Of a DNA stretch of 64,000 nt, positions 29,743 through 42,800 are shown piece by piece. This stretch comes from Halichondria panicea (Eukaryota > Porifera > Demospongiae > Suberitida > Halichondriidae): NCBI RefSeq assembly GCF_963675165.1, contig NC_087385.1:4264412-4328411 (forward strand), read 5' to 3'. The notes beneath the pieces were generated by a model. That model was not told the DNA's origin and made no database searches. It saw nothing but the letters and a program-made list of their open reading frames with translations. How positions within the stretch are numbered: the stretch's first letter is position 1; the number at the start of each line of letters is the position of its first letter. The position numbers and the translations under genes are program-made.

Positions 29743-30199
29743 TCTGTGGACACCATTCACTGCTTGTATAATTTTGATGCAAATCTTGTATTGTTTATGC
29801 CCTGTGGTGTTCATTGTGCATGTGCATGTGCATGTTGTGGGTAAGGGTATGCTAGTTGCTGTGCAGCAGAGGTCGAGAGTGAGCATGCAGTACTAGGCTT
29901 GATGCTTCCACAAAGATAATACGATAGGGTTGGAAGAATTTGTGGGAGGGGCTATATAGACAGTAATGAGTACGAGTGGGTGTGGCTGGACTTTTACTCC
30001 GTGGGAGATACGAATTCACAGCATGTGTTCAACATGTGCTTGGTGTCCACAACAAAAGAATCTATCCTTGAAGCTCTTGACAACATAACGGTGCTTTTTT
30101 ACAGAGACAGAAGACGTCTATGATCAATGTGAGTAGTTAAGTTGCTTGTTTGCACAGTATGTGAGGGTCTTCTCTCTCTCTCCTCAGCTGAATGAAAAG
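29743..30199. other. Spacer between RPL35A and the mitochondrial carrier
   Basis: 457 bp with no gene seen. It must hold the RPL35A 3' end and the carrier promoter. A short in-frame exon ending at 30128 (start at 30120, donor GTGAGT) could add seven residues to the carrier. Confidence 0.5.
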
Positions 30200-32305
30200 A
30201 TGAGTACGATAAAGCCATTTATTTTTGGAGGACTCGCCTCTTTAACGGCTGAATTTGGTGAGTCCCTATAGCTGGTTACCCGTCCCCTAGCCCTGTGATA
30301 AAAGTGCAGGGTTAACTGACCAGCTGTACTAATGTACATGGTGTTCCATGAGTACGTACCTTCGCCAGGTGCTATCTTAACATTCCTTTGTCTGAACTTA
30401 TTGTGTATCATGTAACGTTGTGGTTCTGTTATCATGGATCTTATTTTGTCTCTCACTGACTAGGAACGTTCCCGTTGGATACTACAAAGACAAGACTACA
30501 AGTTCAAGGTCAGCATAAAGACGTCATGTGCTTCAACTCCAAGTACCGTGGCATGACTCATGCCCTGCTCAGAATATCTCAAGAGGAAGGTGTGTCAGCT
30601 CTATACAAGGGGTGAGCGATGGGGACTGTGCTTATGGCTCTATAACTTATTAATTAGAAAAAAATCTTTGCAACATTAGTTATCCCGTGTACTGCAATGT
30701 TTACTGTTGTTTGTATTTGTTTTCTCCTATTGTACTGTAACTGATTATAAACGTTGTTATGACCTGACTGCAGTATTGCTCCTGCCTTACTGAGACAAGC
30801 CTCTTACGGTACACTCAAGATTGGCCTCTACCATTACCTCAAGAGGCTCATGGTTGAGAGACCCCAGGGTAAGTCACCTACATGCACAGCCTATCCAACT
30901 TCGTTTACACGAGTGTAGCTTATGAATGACATTGGCAGTTTTGGGAGAGCATGCTGAGCATACCTTTTCCCAAACAAATGAATATCTCTCTGTTAGAAAT
31001 TTCCTTCCAGTGAATATCTCTTTCACTTTTTTGCCCTACTATAGACGAGACCATCTATACCAATGTGGTAGCTGGCGTGATTAGTGGTGCCGTCTCTTCG
31101 TCAATAGCCAACCCCACTGACCTACTCAAGGTTAGTATCACACACACACACTTGAGTGACTGCTACAGTAGTCTTGTCTGTGTGGCCCTCCCTAAGGGTC
31201 TATATTTGCCTCCCTTTCTGGTAACAGCACTACCTTGTCAGTTTTAAAATAATATCTTGTTTGCCACAGGTTCGTATGCAGAGTGGTACTGACCAGAGCT
31301 ACAGTCAACGGACCAGTGTGGTCAGGTTCTTCAAACAGATATACAGTGAAGAGGGGATCAGGGGACTCTACAGGGTGAGACCTCTGCTTGCATAGTAGAA
31401 TTTGCATCTCATGTGTATGTTTGTACTCTAAGTTTGTGTTTACACTTGTACACTCTCAAGAGGTATTTGAGATAGCTATTATTCATATTTGATTGAGACA
31501 GCTACATTCTGTGAATTAATTCTCACTGTACTTGTGTGTGTGTCCCCCCCCCCCCCCCCCCCCCCAGGGAGTTGGACCGACTGCCCAGAGGGCTGCAGTA
31601 GTGGCTGGTGTACTCTTACCTTCTTATGACTACTTCAAGAAGGCCATTCTGGACTATGGACTAATGGCCGACAACATTTCCACCCATTTCTGGTGAGTAA
31701 ATCTAACTACAAGTTATAATATACAGTATACATATCACACTGATTCTAATTGTGCAGTGCAAGTTTCCTGGCTGGTATTATTGGAACTGCAGCTTCTAAT
31801 CCCATCGATGTAATCAAGGTAATAGTTATTTCATGTACATGTACATGACATTGTGTATGGTACATATACATGACATTGTGTATGGTACATGTACATGACA
31901 TTGTGTATGTAATCTGTGCTGTATCACATTCTATACTAATGTTGCATCCTCCCTCCAGAGTCGGATGATGAATCAGACGGTGCTGAGACAAGCGGCACAC
32001 CTCTACTCGGGCTCTATAGACTGTTTTGTCACGGTAAGTGTTTCGTTACTTCTCCAGTTACAAACTCTGTGTGTACGTGTACTCTAGTCTCTGTGAGAGT
32101 ACCTGATGACTGCTGTATGTTAATACTCTACATGTGTTCTCATTTTATGTACACTTGATTGTCTCTACTATCTCTATTGCTACAGACTTTGCGTACTGAA
32201 GGAGCGAGGGCTCTGTATAAAGGATTCTTCCCAGCCTACTTCAGGATTGGACCTTGGAACATTATTTTCTTTATAACTTATGAGAAACTGAAAGATTTGT
32301 TTTAA
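30200..32305 (+). CDS. SLC25A30: Mitochondrial carrier of the SLC25A14/SLC25A30 (UCP5/KMCP1) type
   Basis: Inner-membrane anion carrier related to uncoupling proteins. Exons: 30200-30257, 30464-30611, 30774-30868, 31045-31130, 31270-31374, 31568-31692, 31758-31818, 31959-32033, 32186-32305; 290 residues. It has the three carrier repeats, with signature [13 protein letters not shown], then [11 protein letters not shown], then NPIDVIKSRMM, and ends [18 protein letters not shown]. The [19 protein letters not shown] start matches the A14/A30 branch. The two vertebrate genes arose by duplication, so the symbol marks the group. The acceptor of exon 6 is preceded by about 20 C. Intron 7 holds three copies of a 29-bp unit (about 31832-31909). 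Confidence 0.93.
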
Positions 32306-32488
32306 TTTTGAAGTGTCAATCACTTATCATTTTCACCCAATTGATACAGGCATCTGATAATTAATTTCATGTCAAAATTTCATTGATGTAAAATTGATAT
32401 ACTATTTATATAGAGTTCAACATAAACATGAAGTGTAAAAAACAATCTCTTCTACTACTAGATTTCAGTTTGAAGTTCCTCTCTTAAT

Positions 32489-35012
32489 TCATGGGTGGAT
32501 GTGTACAGTGCTGCCTGAGCCTTTAGTGATCACTCGGAGCACATTGTCTGGTTTGGGATGCTGGCTGACCAGGTAGGTCGTCAGGTCCACTCCCAACTCA
32601 TTGAGCTGACGCAGATGGGCAAGCTGCTCGTCTTGGAGCTTCTTCTTGGACTAAGGGACAGAGGAAACATTGTTTAATCACTTTAGAAGTATGAAATCTA
32701 CACAATTATAAGAAATGCAAAAGGCAAAACAAGCACAACTATTATGTTATGAACAGTATATGTATGCACCGGATATGCAAATGTACAAGCTACGGTGACT
32801 TATATAATGGAGAGTATAGGTACTTTTGTGCTGTGATTCTTACCTGCAGTTCTGTCATTTTCTTTGCCTTGTCCCTTTCGAGTTGTTCTTCGTGATCTTT
32901 GACATCCAAACGTATGTGGTGGACCAGCTGCTCCCTAAACGTTATTAGCAACAGCAGTAAGATCAACATCCATCACAATTAATGTACGTACACAAGACCA
33001 TTCAATACTTACTTCTCTAAAGTGTGCTTGTGTTTGAGCTTATCCACAGTGAGGGATTGTTCTGTATATAGGGAGATAAACTCATCACAGAGCACAGTGT
33101 AACTATGGCTACACACTCACGCATAATCTGTCGTTGTTGTTCGTTGAGTAGTTTGGAATCAGTGAGGTCTTGACTTTGTTGTTCAGACTCCATCTGCACC
33201 TTCAGTGCCGACCGCTTCTCGACAGACTAGTACGTGTGTGTGAAATGGGATTAACTTATAGTGTGAATCTATGGTGCTGGGGGCCGGTGGGGGTGAGGTC
33301 AACACACTGCATTGTTTGTGTACCTGGTCATGGAGCCTCTGCAGCTGATCACTGGTGTGGTAACCACGGAAAATCACTTTGGAAATCTCGTAGCCAATCC
33401 TCTTGCTCAGAGACATGAGTTGGGAGTAGTGTTCAACTGAGTTAAGCTTGCTAGAGTTCTCCATAAACTCTTCATAGCTATGTATGGGATGGGGCAGGGG
33501 TGAGGGACATTGATAGTTACAAGCAAGGCAGGTACTGGAGACATGTGAGCGATTCTCTTACCTAAGCTGAGAAGCGAATGCAACCACATCAGCTTGCACG
33601 GCACTGTAGCAAAGTAAAGAAATGTTTTACAATATACAAGTACACACATACAACTGTATAACTCACTTGATGAAGTCTGCAACAGGGTCAGCTGTCTGGT
33701 TGAGCATCTTCTCAATCTCTGTCAGCTCAAAGAATACCATCAGCTTCACAGTGATGAGGGCATCGTCTTTAGTACGTACCTATCCAAGAGAGACAAAAAC
33801 AGTAACGAGACAAACGGTGTGTGTTCGTAGTGTCTCACATCATCTATGTTGAGGTAGAACTGGTCTGGGATGACTCTGAGCTTGGTGAACTTGAGCTGTC
33901 CAGGGATCTTCCTCGTCTTGTTGTTGGGGTCAGTACCATGCCACTCAAACTTGTGGATCCTATTGACAGTCATGATTAGTACACACACACAATAGTGTAA
34001 CAAAAATGGAATGGCCACAGGCTCTACAGAATACATCTTTGCAAATGAACATTCTGAACTCTAGTTAAGATCACAGTGTATGCTATAGAGGTTGTACTAT
34101 TTTCACCATTCATCAGCACTCGGAGTGAACACTGTGGGTCCGTACTGGATCCTCCGCAGGACTCCTCCACTCTCCCTCTCACGCTGGTACACCACCAGCA
34201 CCTCATTGGCGTCCAATGAGATTGCATTCTGTACGTTAGCTGAGTCCATACGGAGAGGGTCCAGGAACAATGAGGCAGGCCTGTTTTTAAATAATAGTAC
34301 AGAAACGTAAGACATGATCTAAAAGGAAGTGCTGGTACACATACAACAGAATCCCATCTTCTGTTTATAGTACAGAGGTCATTCTGAGTCCAAACCAGGA
34401 TGTTTACATAGTGTTAACAAATTTCACATTCTCCTAAAATTTCCCAAATAGTGCTGTCAATATCACCAGGAGCACATGAGGAGACTTACTACCACTCTCT
34501 GTGGTAAGGCAACATAGTTACTGAAAGAGAAAAGCGAAGTGATCCTTTTCAACATTTAATACAGTAGAATCTCACTAATCACAGTACACACGCACACAAT
34601 GCACCCGGATATCAACTCCCTATCGCTACACACGTAGTTAACGTACCCTGGTAGATGCTCAATGTTCCCGTTTCTATACTGCACTCTGATGTACTCCTTC
34701 TGGTCAGCTGAGAGACGCTGAAGTCGCTCAAACGACTTGCCCACCACAAACACACGCTGGGGACCATCGGCCAGACTGCCAGCACCCTGTCTGTTGATTA
34801 GGAGAGCCTGAACAGAAGAGGATAGCTTTAGTTATAGCATGCTATCAATAATTAATTTATAGTAAATACATCTAAATCTAGACCTAGACCATTGAATCAA
34901 GATCTAGATCTACAAAAACTTGATCAGGAACACTAGATCTAGCTACAGTATAGTACAAATAATCCGATCTTCTTACCCGCTCCCCATCTCTGAGAGTCTT
35001 GAAAAATGGCAT
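32489..35012 (-). CDS. SPFH/band-7-like protein with C-terminal coiled coil
   Basis: Exons in transcript order: 35012-34977, 34807-34647, 34280-34107, 33959-33839, 33779-33667, 33603-33562, 33477-33324, 33226-33121, 33061-33013, 32934-32844, 32650-32489; phases agree, 402 residues. The N-terminal part (QRVFVVGKSFERLQRL, VRTKDDALITVKLMVFFELT) has the pattern of SPFH (stomatin/prohibitin/flotillin/vault shoulder) domains. Residues about 215-350 are Gln/Glu/Lys-rich helices likely to form a coiled coil. There is no signal peptide or membrane helix, unlike stomatins, so a cytosolic ring- or cage-forming role is conceivable but unproven. I recall similar proteins in bacteria and protists, not in vertebrates. 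Intron 2 (34281-34646) contains exon-like pieces rejected because they break the frame. Confidence 0.75.
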
Positions 35013-35255
35013 TGCAACTTGTAGCGAAGCACAGTTGATATTAAATTTTAGTAAGTGTTTGATTGTCTTTATTTTATATGGACCCCAGTGATTACTCAGC
35101 ACAAGTCAGCAGACACACCCTTTCCGCAACTGCTGCACAGTGCAGATCCGCCCCCCATATCTTGCCACTGGGGTGTGTACGTGTACAGCAAAAGAAGCGA
35201 AGAAGCTGAGCACCCATCTTGTAAGCTGCAGCAAGTCTTATTACCAGATTGGAAG
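35013..35255. promoter_or_regulatory. Divergent promoter, SPFH-like / filamin-related
   Basis: 243 bp between start codons. The plus-strand frame stays open through this stretch from an ATG at 35055, so a 67-residue N-terminal extension of the filamin-related protein cannot be excluded. Confidence 0.45.
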
Positions 35256-38200
35256 ATGAGTAAGAAGAGTGTTGTAGGGACTGTTTCTCCAGAAGACTCT
35301 TCTAAGCCCAACAGAGAGTCCTGGGTCAAGCCAGACACCGTCACTCCTGGCAGGGTTAAAAGCCCTCCACACACTTCAGTCCTAAAGTGAGCTCTTACTC
35401 AAGTGAACGTATGCGTACATCAAGGGTGAACATGAATATTGCATTGCATACAGGTTTAATAGTTGAAAGTTGAAGTGCATACCCCACAACACACTGTGTG
35501 TTTCTTTCTACTAGATCTAGTGGTCATAGTGGCTGCACTTCTAACACTCAACCAACTTGAAATCCTCTGTACTCAATATGGGTGATAGCTAAAATAGTGC
35601 TAATTAGTAAAATGTACACATTTATCTGATGTCTATTTATCAGCTTGTAAGCTGCTATGAACAAACAATAACATTAATTCTTCTAACATTCCAGATATGA
35701 CCGGGAAAAACACAGTGTGCCAGGCAGGGACGTGTTTGGACTGATCAGTGCACATCCAGAAACAAACCCAACGCCAAAGAAACCAAGAAAGACAAGTGCA
35801 AAGCTTTCACCATGGGAGCAACTTCAGGAGAAACTACTTATCAACTGGGTCAATTCCCAAATTGACAGCAGAGGAATGAAGGTATATCAATAAGAAATCT
35901 CTTTGCCAACAACGGGAAATATGACTATCTTTTACTCTTGATGCATGCAGGTATCAAATCTAGAAGGGGACATTAAGGATGGCGTTGTGCTGATCACCCT
36001 CATAGAGGTGCTCTCGGGAAAACCAGTTACACAAAAATACAAGAAGCAAACAATGCATCGCTTGCAACATCTGGAGAACTTGAAAATTGTACTGCAAATA
36101 CTGAAGGAGGAAGGCATTAAAGTAGTCTCCATGGGTAATTAATTAGTGTACCAGCACATGAATATTGTAGACCAGGTGCCATGCAAGTAATCAAATTCAT
36201 TAATGCATACATGTACATAAACCAGTTACACAAAACTGAAAGCATAACCTATACTCAAAGTACTCTAGCTGTCAATTCATTATTAGCACTCACACATTTC
36301 CTATATATATTATATATGTAGATCCTGCTGATGTGGTTGATGGGAACATGAAGCTGATTATGGGCCTACTCACAGAGCTGATCCACCACTACCACATAAC
36401 TGTGACAACACCAGAGAAACCTGCTACCACAACCAACCGAGCAGCATTTTTGGAATGGGTCAAAGCGGCTCTCCCCAACAACAATATAACCAATCTCACT
36501 ACATGTTGGAACGATGGGCTGGCTCTATCTGCCTTGGTGGACTATTGCATGCCTGGTCTCATCCCAAACCACGCCTCTCTCGATCCGAATAAACAGCTAG
36601 AAAATGTCAAGAATGCTATGGATATTGCTGAGAAGGAGCTGGGTGTGCCACACATAGTTGATCCTCAAGACATCGCTTGTAGAAAGCCAGATGAATTTCT
36701 CATTATGGTGTACTTGGCCTACTTTTGTAACCCTCGACTTTTAGGCCAGAAGAAACTTCTTGATTGGGTGAACACTTTCCTCCCTTCCAAAAAAATAACT
36801 GATTTCGGCAGCTGCTGGGAAGACGGTCGAATTTTGTATGAGCTTGTTCATGCAATCTTACCAAGAGCAGCAACCCCTTTGGATATGCTAGAAGACCAAT
36901 CACCAGCCAAACTCAAGCAGCAAGCTAAAGAGTTAGCAGAGAAAGAGCTGAGCATAAAAGCACCAAAGAGCCTTGCAACGGCTTCAGGAACAGACTTCCA
37001 ACTGACACTGATCATGTTTTTGGGACTACTTCAAGCAAAGGTGAAAAGTCCCATATCTCCCGAAACTCTGTCTGCAGAAGGCACTGGCCTCACCGGTACG
37101 AACGTGGGTGAAGACGCTCATCTCACCATTTTGGGTGACATTCCCTCGAACGACAACCTCTCAGTAATTGTGACTGAACCAGGAGGCTTGTTGCTGTACA
37201 TTGAAGAGACCTCCCCTTGCTCCTACTTGTACACACCTACAGTACATGGCGAACACACAGTCGATATCACATTTTACGGACAACCTATTGCAGGGTCTCC
37301 TTTTCAAGTTGTTCATGTGGACAGTGAGCTTGTTAAAAAATGCCAAGTTTCCGAACAGATCAACAAGGCTTGTGTCGATACAACGTTGAATTTTACTGTC
37401 GATTGTAGTCAAGCAGGTTTTGGAAATGTACATGTTACTGTAGAAACCAAAGAGGGAGATCATATTCCAGCGCCAGTCGTACACAAACCAGGAGACAAGC
37501 ATGAGGTAACCTTCACTCCGACATCAATCGGAGATCACCTTCTACACATCACCTGGAATGGAGTTGCTCTTCCAAGCTCTCCTTTTAGCTGCCGAGTCAT
37601 CAATCCAAGCAGATGTGAAGCAAGTGGAGCTGGTCTGTCAAATTCAATTCTTGGTCGGTCTGCAATGTTTCACATTTCTACAAATGGTGCGGGAGAGGGA
37701 AGTCCTTCAGCCACTGTCTCTGGGCCATCAGAGCCGGTCGATCTGATCCTCCTCTCAACCAAAGACGGAACATACACATACGAGTACACTCCCACACAGA
37801 AAGGTAGCTACCACATTGATATCAAGTTCAGTGGGTTTCCGGTTCATGGCAGCCCCTTTATTGTTAGACCACAGGCGCCTACAATCGCCAGCGGATGCTC
37901 AGTGAGGGAATTTCCCCGTACATCAATGCCAAACAACGAGCCAATATCGATTCTTGTGAGTATTGATGGAGCAGACAACGAAGCTGAACTCGTTGGAACA
38001 TTCATTCTCGAGGAATCAGATGAAGAAGAAGTGCAGTGTGACATTGCTCAAGTCGGCGGGGAAGAAAATCTTTACAATGTCTCATTTGTACCAAAGGAAG
38101 TTGGGGTGTATACTGTACACATTCAGTACGGAGGTCTAGAAATTCCCGAATGCCCACTCAACTTTGCAATCAACGATCCTTCAAAATGCATTGTCGATCA

Positions 38201-39503
38201 CGATTCAAGCAAACTATACCATGTTGACAAGGCAGTCTCCTTCCAAGTCGGTACAGAAAACGCAGGTTATGGAGTACTTTCTGCACAAGGAGAGGATCCT
38301 TCTGGTCAGAATTTCAAACTGAAAGTTACCGAAAACAGTGACGAGCTAGATATTTACACGGTGTCATTTGTGCCCGAGCAGGGGGGAAAACATCAAATCA
38401 CTCTGCTCTATGACAACCGTCCTCTAGCGGACATGCCCCTCTTCGTTCAAGTCGAAAGCAACACCCTAGACAATATCGTCCTGAGCAAACCAGTCAGCCA
38501 ACATGGATACGTTCTTGTTGACGAGCAAGTGAACTACAAGATGTTCGCTCCAAGCAGAAATGAGAGTTCTTTTGCTGTGACCTGCCTGGGAATTAATACC
38601 GGAGCCATTCCTAAAGTGGCCATTGAGCCAGTCGGAGAAGACAGTTATAACATCAGCTTCAGTGGTTCTCATCCAGACGAATACAAAGTGCAAATTACAT
38701 ACAACAGCCAACAGATCCCAGGCTCTCCTTTTACAGTGAATGTGAACCAGTCACCTGAACACAACCAAGTGGTCTCCTTCGATCACGTTGTTCCCCTAAA
38801 ATTAGGCAAGTCAATTGAGCTCACTTTTGATGTAAGTCTTGCTGGAGGTGCAGGCAGTGGAACACTCACCGCTAATATTTCTTCTACCTCAAAGAATTGG
38901 ATCATTCCAACCGTTAACGAGATCTCCCCAGCCTTTTTCAGAATCAGTTTCGTTCCTCCCCGCGAGGATAGGTACACTATCACTGTGTACTGGTACGGAA
39001 AACAAGTCAAAGATTCCCCGTTCATTATTGACTTCAAACCACAAGTAAAACCACCAAAAGTATCGATTGAGTTCGTACCCGATCCAAGTGAACGACGACT
39101 CCTCTCAGCCACTGCTATTGGACAAAAAACAAAAGCGAAACCGAAAGTAAATGTACAGCAATTCGAGCCTGGAAAATACCAGCTGAGTCTAACCCCAACT
39201 CAAAGAGATGTGTACCAACTTCATGTCTCCTGGTTCCAGCAACAAATTAGAGGGTCTCCTTTCACCCTTGATCTCCAGACAGCACCCCCTGTTACCGGTG
39301 GGACTGGTGGTGTTCGAGAGATTTCAGCACTAGTAGTGGGGGAGAAATCGGGGCCTCAACGAGCTACCATGACCGTCAGCAAGAAGACAAATGTAGCAAC
39401 CATTGTGTTCGAGGATAGACGAAGAGATGTGTACAAAATTTCAGTGTATCTTAACAAGCGATTAGTGAGAGGTGCTCCGTTCAAAATTAACGTATCTGAC
39501 TAA
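35256..39503 (+). CDS. Filamin-related actin cross-linker with three CH domains and nine Ig repeats
   Basis: Exons 35256-35386, 35695-35881, 35951-36134 and one large exon 36322-39503; 1227 residues. CH1 about 85-188 (LLINWVNSQI, DIKDGVVLITLIEVL), CH2 about 199-300 (FLEWVKAALP, CWNDGLALSALVDYCMPGL), CH3 about 303-404 (LLDWVNTFLPSK, CWEDGRILYELVHAILP). About nine filamin repeats follow to the end, each closing with a G-SPF-type motif (IAGSPFQV, LPSSPFSC, VHGSPFIV, IPGSPFTV, KDSPFI, RGSPFTL, RGAPFKI). Vertebrate filamins have two CH domains and 24 repeats; the three-CH layout recalls Drosophila jitterbug. The last repeat might serve as the dimer interface, which is inference. No hinge region is evident. 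Confidence 0.9.
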
Positions 39504-39876
39504 AGTGAAACTGAGCTAGTAAAGAACACGTACACGTACATTGTGATTAGTTAATTACAGAGCTGTTAGAGAACACAATTATATTATAATTATGTATTTG
39601 CTATTTTATATGTTTCATTTCCCACATAGTTTTTGAGATACAATTGAAGTTGCACAAACGATGATTTATAATTATTGAGAGAAAAGGTGACATTAATTTG
39701 CTTAGGCTGCAGTGATATTGAGTGTGGGTTAGAATCAACAGTATGATATTGTAGACATGAATGCAATAGACTACAATAAGCATTGAAAAAATAGTTGCTT
39801 TGTCTGGATTGTCTGGAGAATATAAGAGGCATGCCAATAGCTGCACAAACACCAGTGCTGTGCTAGCTCCAGATCG
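39504..39876. other. Spacer between filamin-related and collagen-VWA genes
   Basis: 373 bp, AT-rich, no gene seen. It holds the filamin-related 3' UTR and the promoter of the next gene, which lies in the same orientation. Confidence 0.5.
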
Positions 39877-42800
39877 ATGAAAACAACATTCAAAATGTGG
39901 AAGTAAGTTAGCAAATTTGTTTCACCCCAAAAATTATAATTTCCACAGGGCCTTTCTATTCATAGTTGTTGTGTGCATTTTCACACAGCACAATGCTTTT
40001 GCAGTTCCAGCAGGTACAGAAAAACACCATGCAGTATTCCATTTTAGTTAATACATTCAATAGAGCTGGAGCTAGAGGGAAGAGGTGATTTCATCTCGCC
40101 TGAGGATGACTGCCAGGGTGACTCTTGTTCAATGAAAGGGGAGAAGGGAGACACTGGAACACAGGTACTGTATTAGCATGTACTACAAGCTACTGGCATG
40201 TGCTTGTAAAGTAGCATGGAATGTATAATTATAGGCAGTATAAATGTACATGTAGACACAATTCACTATTCTCCTTCTCTAGGGGCCACCTGGATTCTGT
40301 GATGCTAGCGTAAGTTTAATATCGAATAATTTACAATTTCAATCTAACATTTCTCTTAATATAATGCAGTCTTGCTCAGGACTCGTCGTAGAGAAGGGTG
40401 CACAGGTGAGAAACAATGTTAGATCTATTGCAAACCATTATTGCAAACCATAGTGCAAACGATTTACAACAATATTCTTGTTTACATGTAAAACTATGCT
40501 CTTTGCAGGGACAGAAAGGGGAAGCAGGAGAGCCAGGCATTGATGTGAGCTTGGGAATTTTACCCACCTTTGTATTGTGATAAAATTAACAGGGTATGGA
40601 TGGAGCTCCTGGTGACATGGGTCCGTCTGGGCCGGCTGGTGCGACGGGGGAACCTGGGGCGCTTGGACAGCCTGGAATGAATGTATGCAGTCAGAGTTGC
40701 AAGTGTATCGTATTACATATTCACCAAATTATAGGGTATGAAGGGTGATCAGGGAGATCAGGGAGCTCAAGGAAGCAAGGTCAGCAGTAGATCTGAGCTC
40801 ATATGCTAGCTATAGAGAACAATAACTGATGACTGCTCTTTTCATTGTACCAGGGAGAGCCTGGAACACCTGGAAGCACCGTGAGGATTAGCTATTGTAA
40901 GAGATGCTGTCATTGTTACTGGTTGCAATTGTAACAGGGTATGCCTGGCAAGAGAGGTCTTCCAGGGGCTGGGAGCCCTGGAACTGATGGTAGTGATGGA
41001 GCACCTGGAGAGAAGGGGGAGAGAGGAGAGCCTGGAACTACCGTCAAAGTGGTGAGGGAATTGGTAGCTATAAAGGAGCGCTGTTATTTTTTTGGTGACA
41101 ATAACGCTACAGTAGTACTAGTTAAAGGGGGGGTGGTCTGGTCGTAATAAACGAAGGTGATGGTTATTTTGTTTAGATACCCGAGGTGTTGAGTGAGCCA
41201 TGCATTGAGGGTCTGCAAGGAACCATTCGCTTTGACCCCAATACCAAACTGCTCTACTTCTGCAATGGCACTAGATGGGTGGTAAGTCACTTCCTTTACA
41301 CCCTTTATCTCATGCACCCATTGTGTCTAAATTAAAATAAGTTCAATTTTAACTGAAAAGATTAAAGTGAGCTCTTTCACTACTAACAATTTTATCCTAC
41401 GTGCAGTGTATTCAGACTATGGATTGCCCTGGAGGTGAGACCCACTTAACTTAATTTAGTACTTCAACTATTAATTGTCCTTGCACAGAGCGACCTACCT
41501 GCCCCAGTCCATTCGGCCCACAGCAGATTGGAGATAGCTGGTATCAGGTGAGACATCATCCCATAATAGCCATTGTGCAGTGAGGAAACTTATTTAGACT
41601 TGAACTAACCACCCCTGCTACTAGTCAAAGAATTCCTCAATTAATCAGTAAGCTAAGGTGTCTACAAAAGAGGACAAAACTACAGCTTTTATGGCACCAT
41701 TGTTTGAGACCAGACGTCATGTCTCTCACCCACTTGAGTTGTTTTCGTTTGTACGTAGGTGTTTGTGAGCAACATCACTCAGGCGACACAGGATGCAGCT
41801 GACATTGTTCTGGTGATCGATGAATCGGGGACAATGTCCATGGAGCACGCCTGGCTACTGGTCATGATACCTCTTCTGGAAACTAGACTCATCAAGAATG
41901 GTACGTACTCGGCAACTAAAGGCTCAGTGCCAATTATAGAACTCTCAGATTCTGTAAGACCTGTTTGATATGGCCCTATTGAAGTAATTGAAGGCCTCTT
42001 ATTTTGGAGTTGATTTACGTCTGCTTTAAAATGATTGTGCAGGTGTTGGTGATGGCGAAATTCGCAATCGTTACTGTGTGATTGGCTTTGGTGGTTTTGG
42101 TAGCCTGAGGCCAGGGCATTTCAGATCAGTGGGTGGACAGGCTTGCTACACTGCCGCTGAGTTCCCTCTAGCTCAGAGACAACTGGTTGCTGCAGGACTA
42201 TTTGAGGACGGTTACCAGGCTATTAAGTTTGGACTTGACAATGTACCTTTCAGAGAAAGCCCGTTTATTGCAAAGAATGTAATCTTGGTAACTGATGAGG
42301 GTCGTACACCGATCAAGGAGGGGGAAGGCATTACCCGAGCCAGCATCGAGGCAGAGCTGAAGGTGCGTTGGGTCTAGTCTACACGGTTACCTCTCACAGT
42401 TGATAGGTGCAGCATATAGACTGCATGTGCATTTGTTGAGTTCACTGTCTGTATAGCCTTTCAGCATAGAGGGCTGCATAAAATTATGTCTCTACATTGA
42501 TTAATAGGGTATTGAATGAAGGGCGTGTACCGGTAGAACCAGACACTTTGTTCAGGAGACACACTAAATTTTCATTGTAATTATTAGATAATTATGTTTG
42601 ATGCAAACATGCTGCTTCTATACAGGCTAAGAACATCCTCCTGAACGTGGTGGTGTTTGCTGACTACCAGTTAGAGAGTGAGCCTAACAAGACAGTAATT
42701 GGGGTCGACGCTCGCGGAAAGTCTCTTGTTCTAGAAGTAAATGGAGAGTTCAGTGAGACCGACCAGCGGGTGCTCATCACAATGGTGAGGAGTTTCAGAT

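Noticed and set aside
34340-34505. Exon-like pieces (ACAG...GTATGT near 34340-34370; TTTCAG...GTAAGT at 34478-34508) in the SPFH gene
   Set aside because: Including either breaks the phase with the next exon; direct joining gives EHLPGPASLFLDP in frame.
35055-35255. Upstream in-frame ATG extending the filamin-related protein by 67 residues
   Set aside because: The segment is not filamin-like and fills the short divergent promoter; kept only as an alternative.
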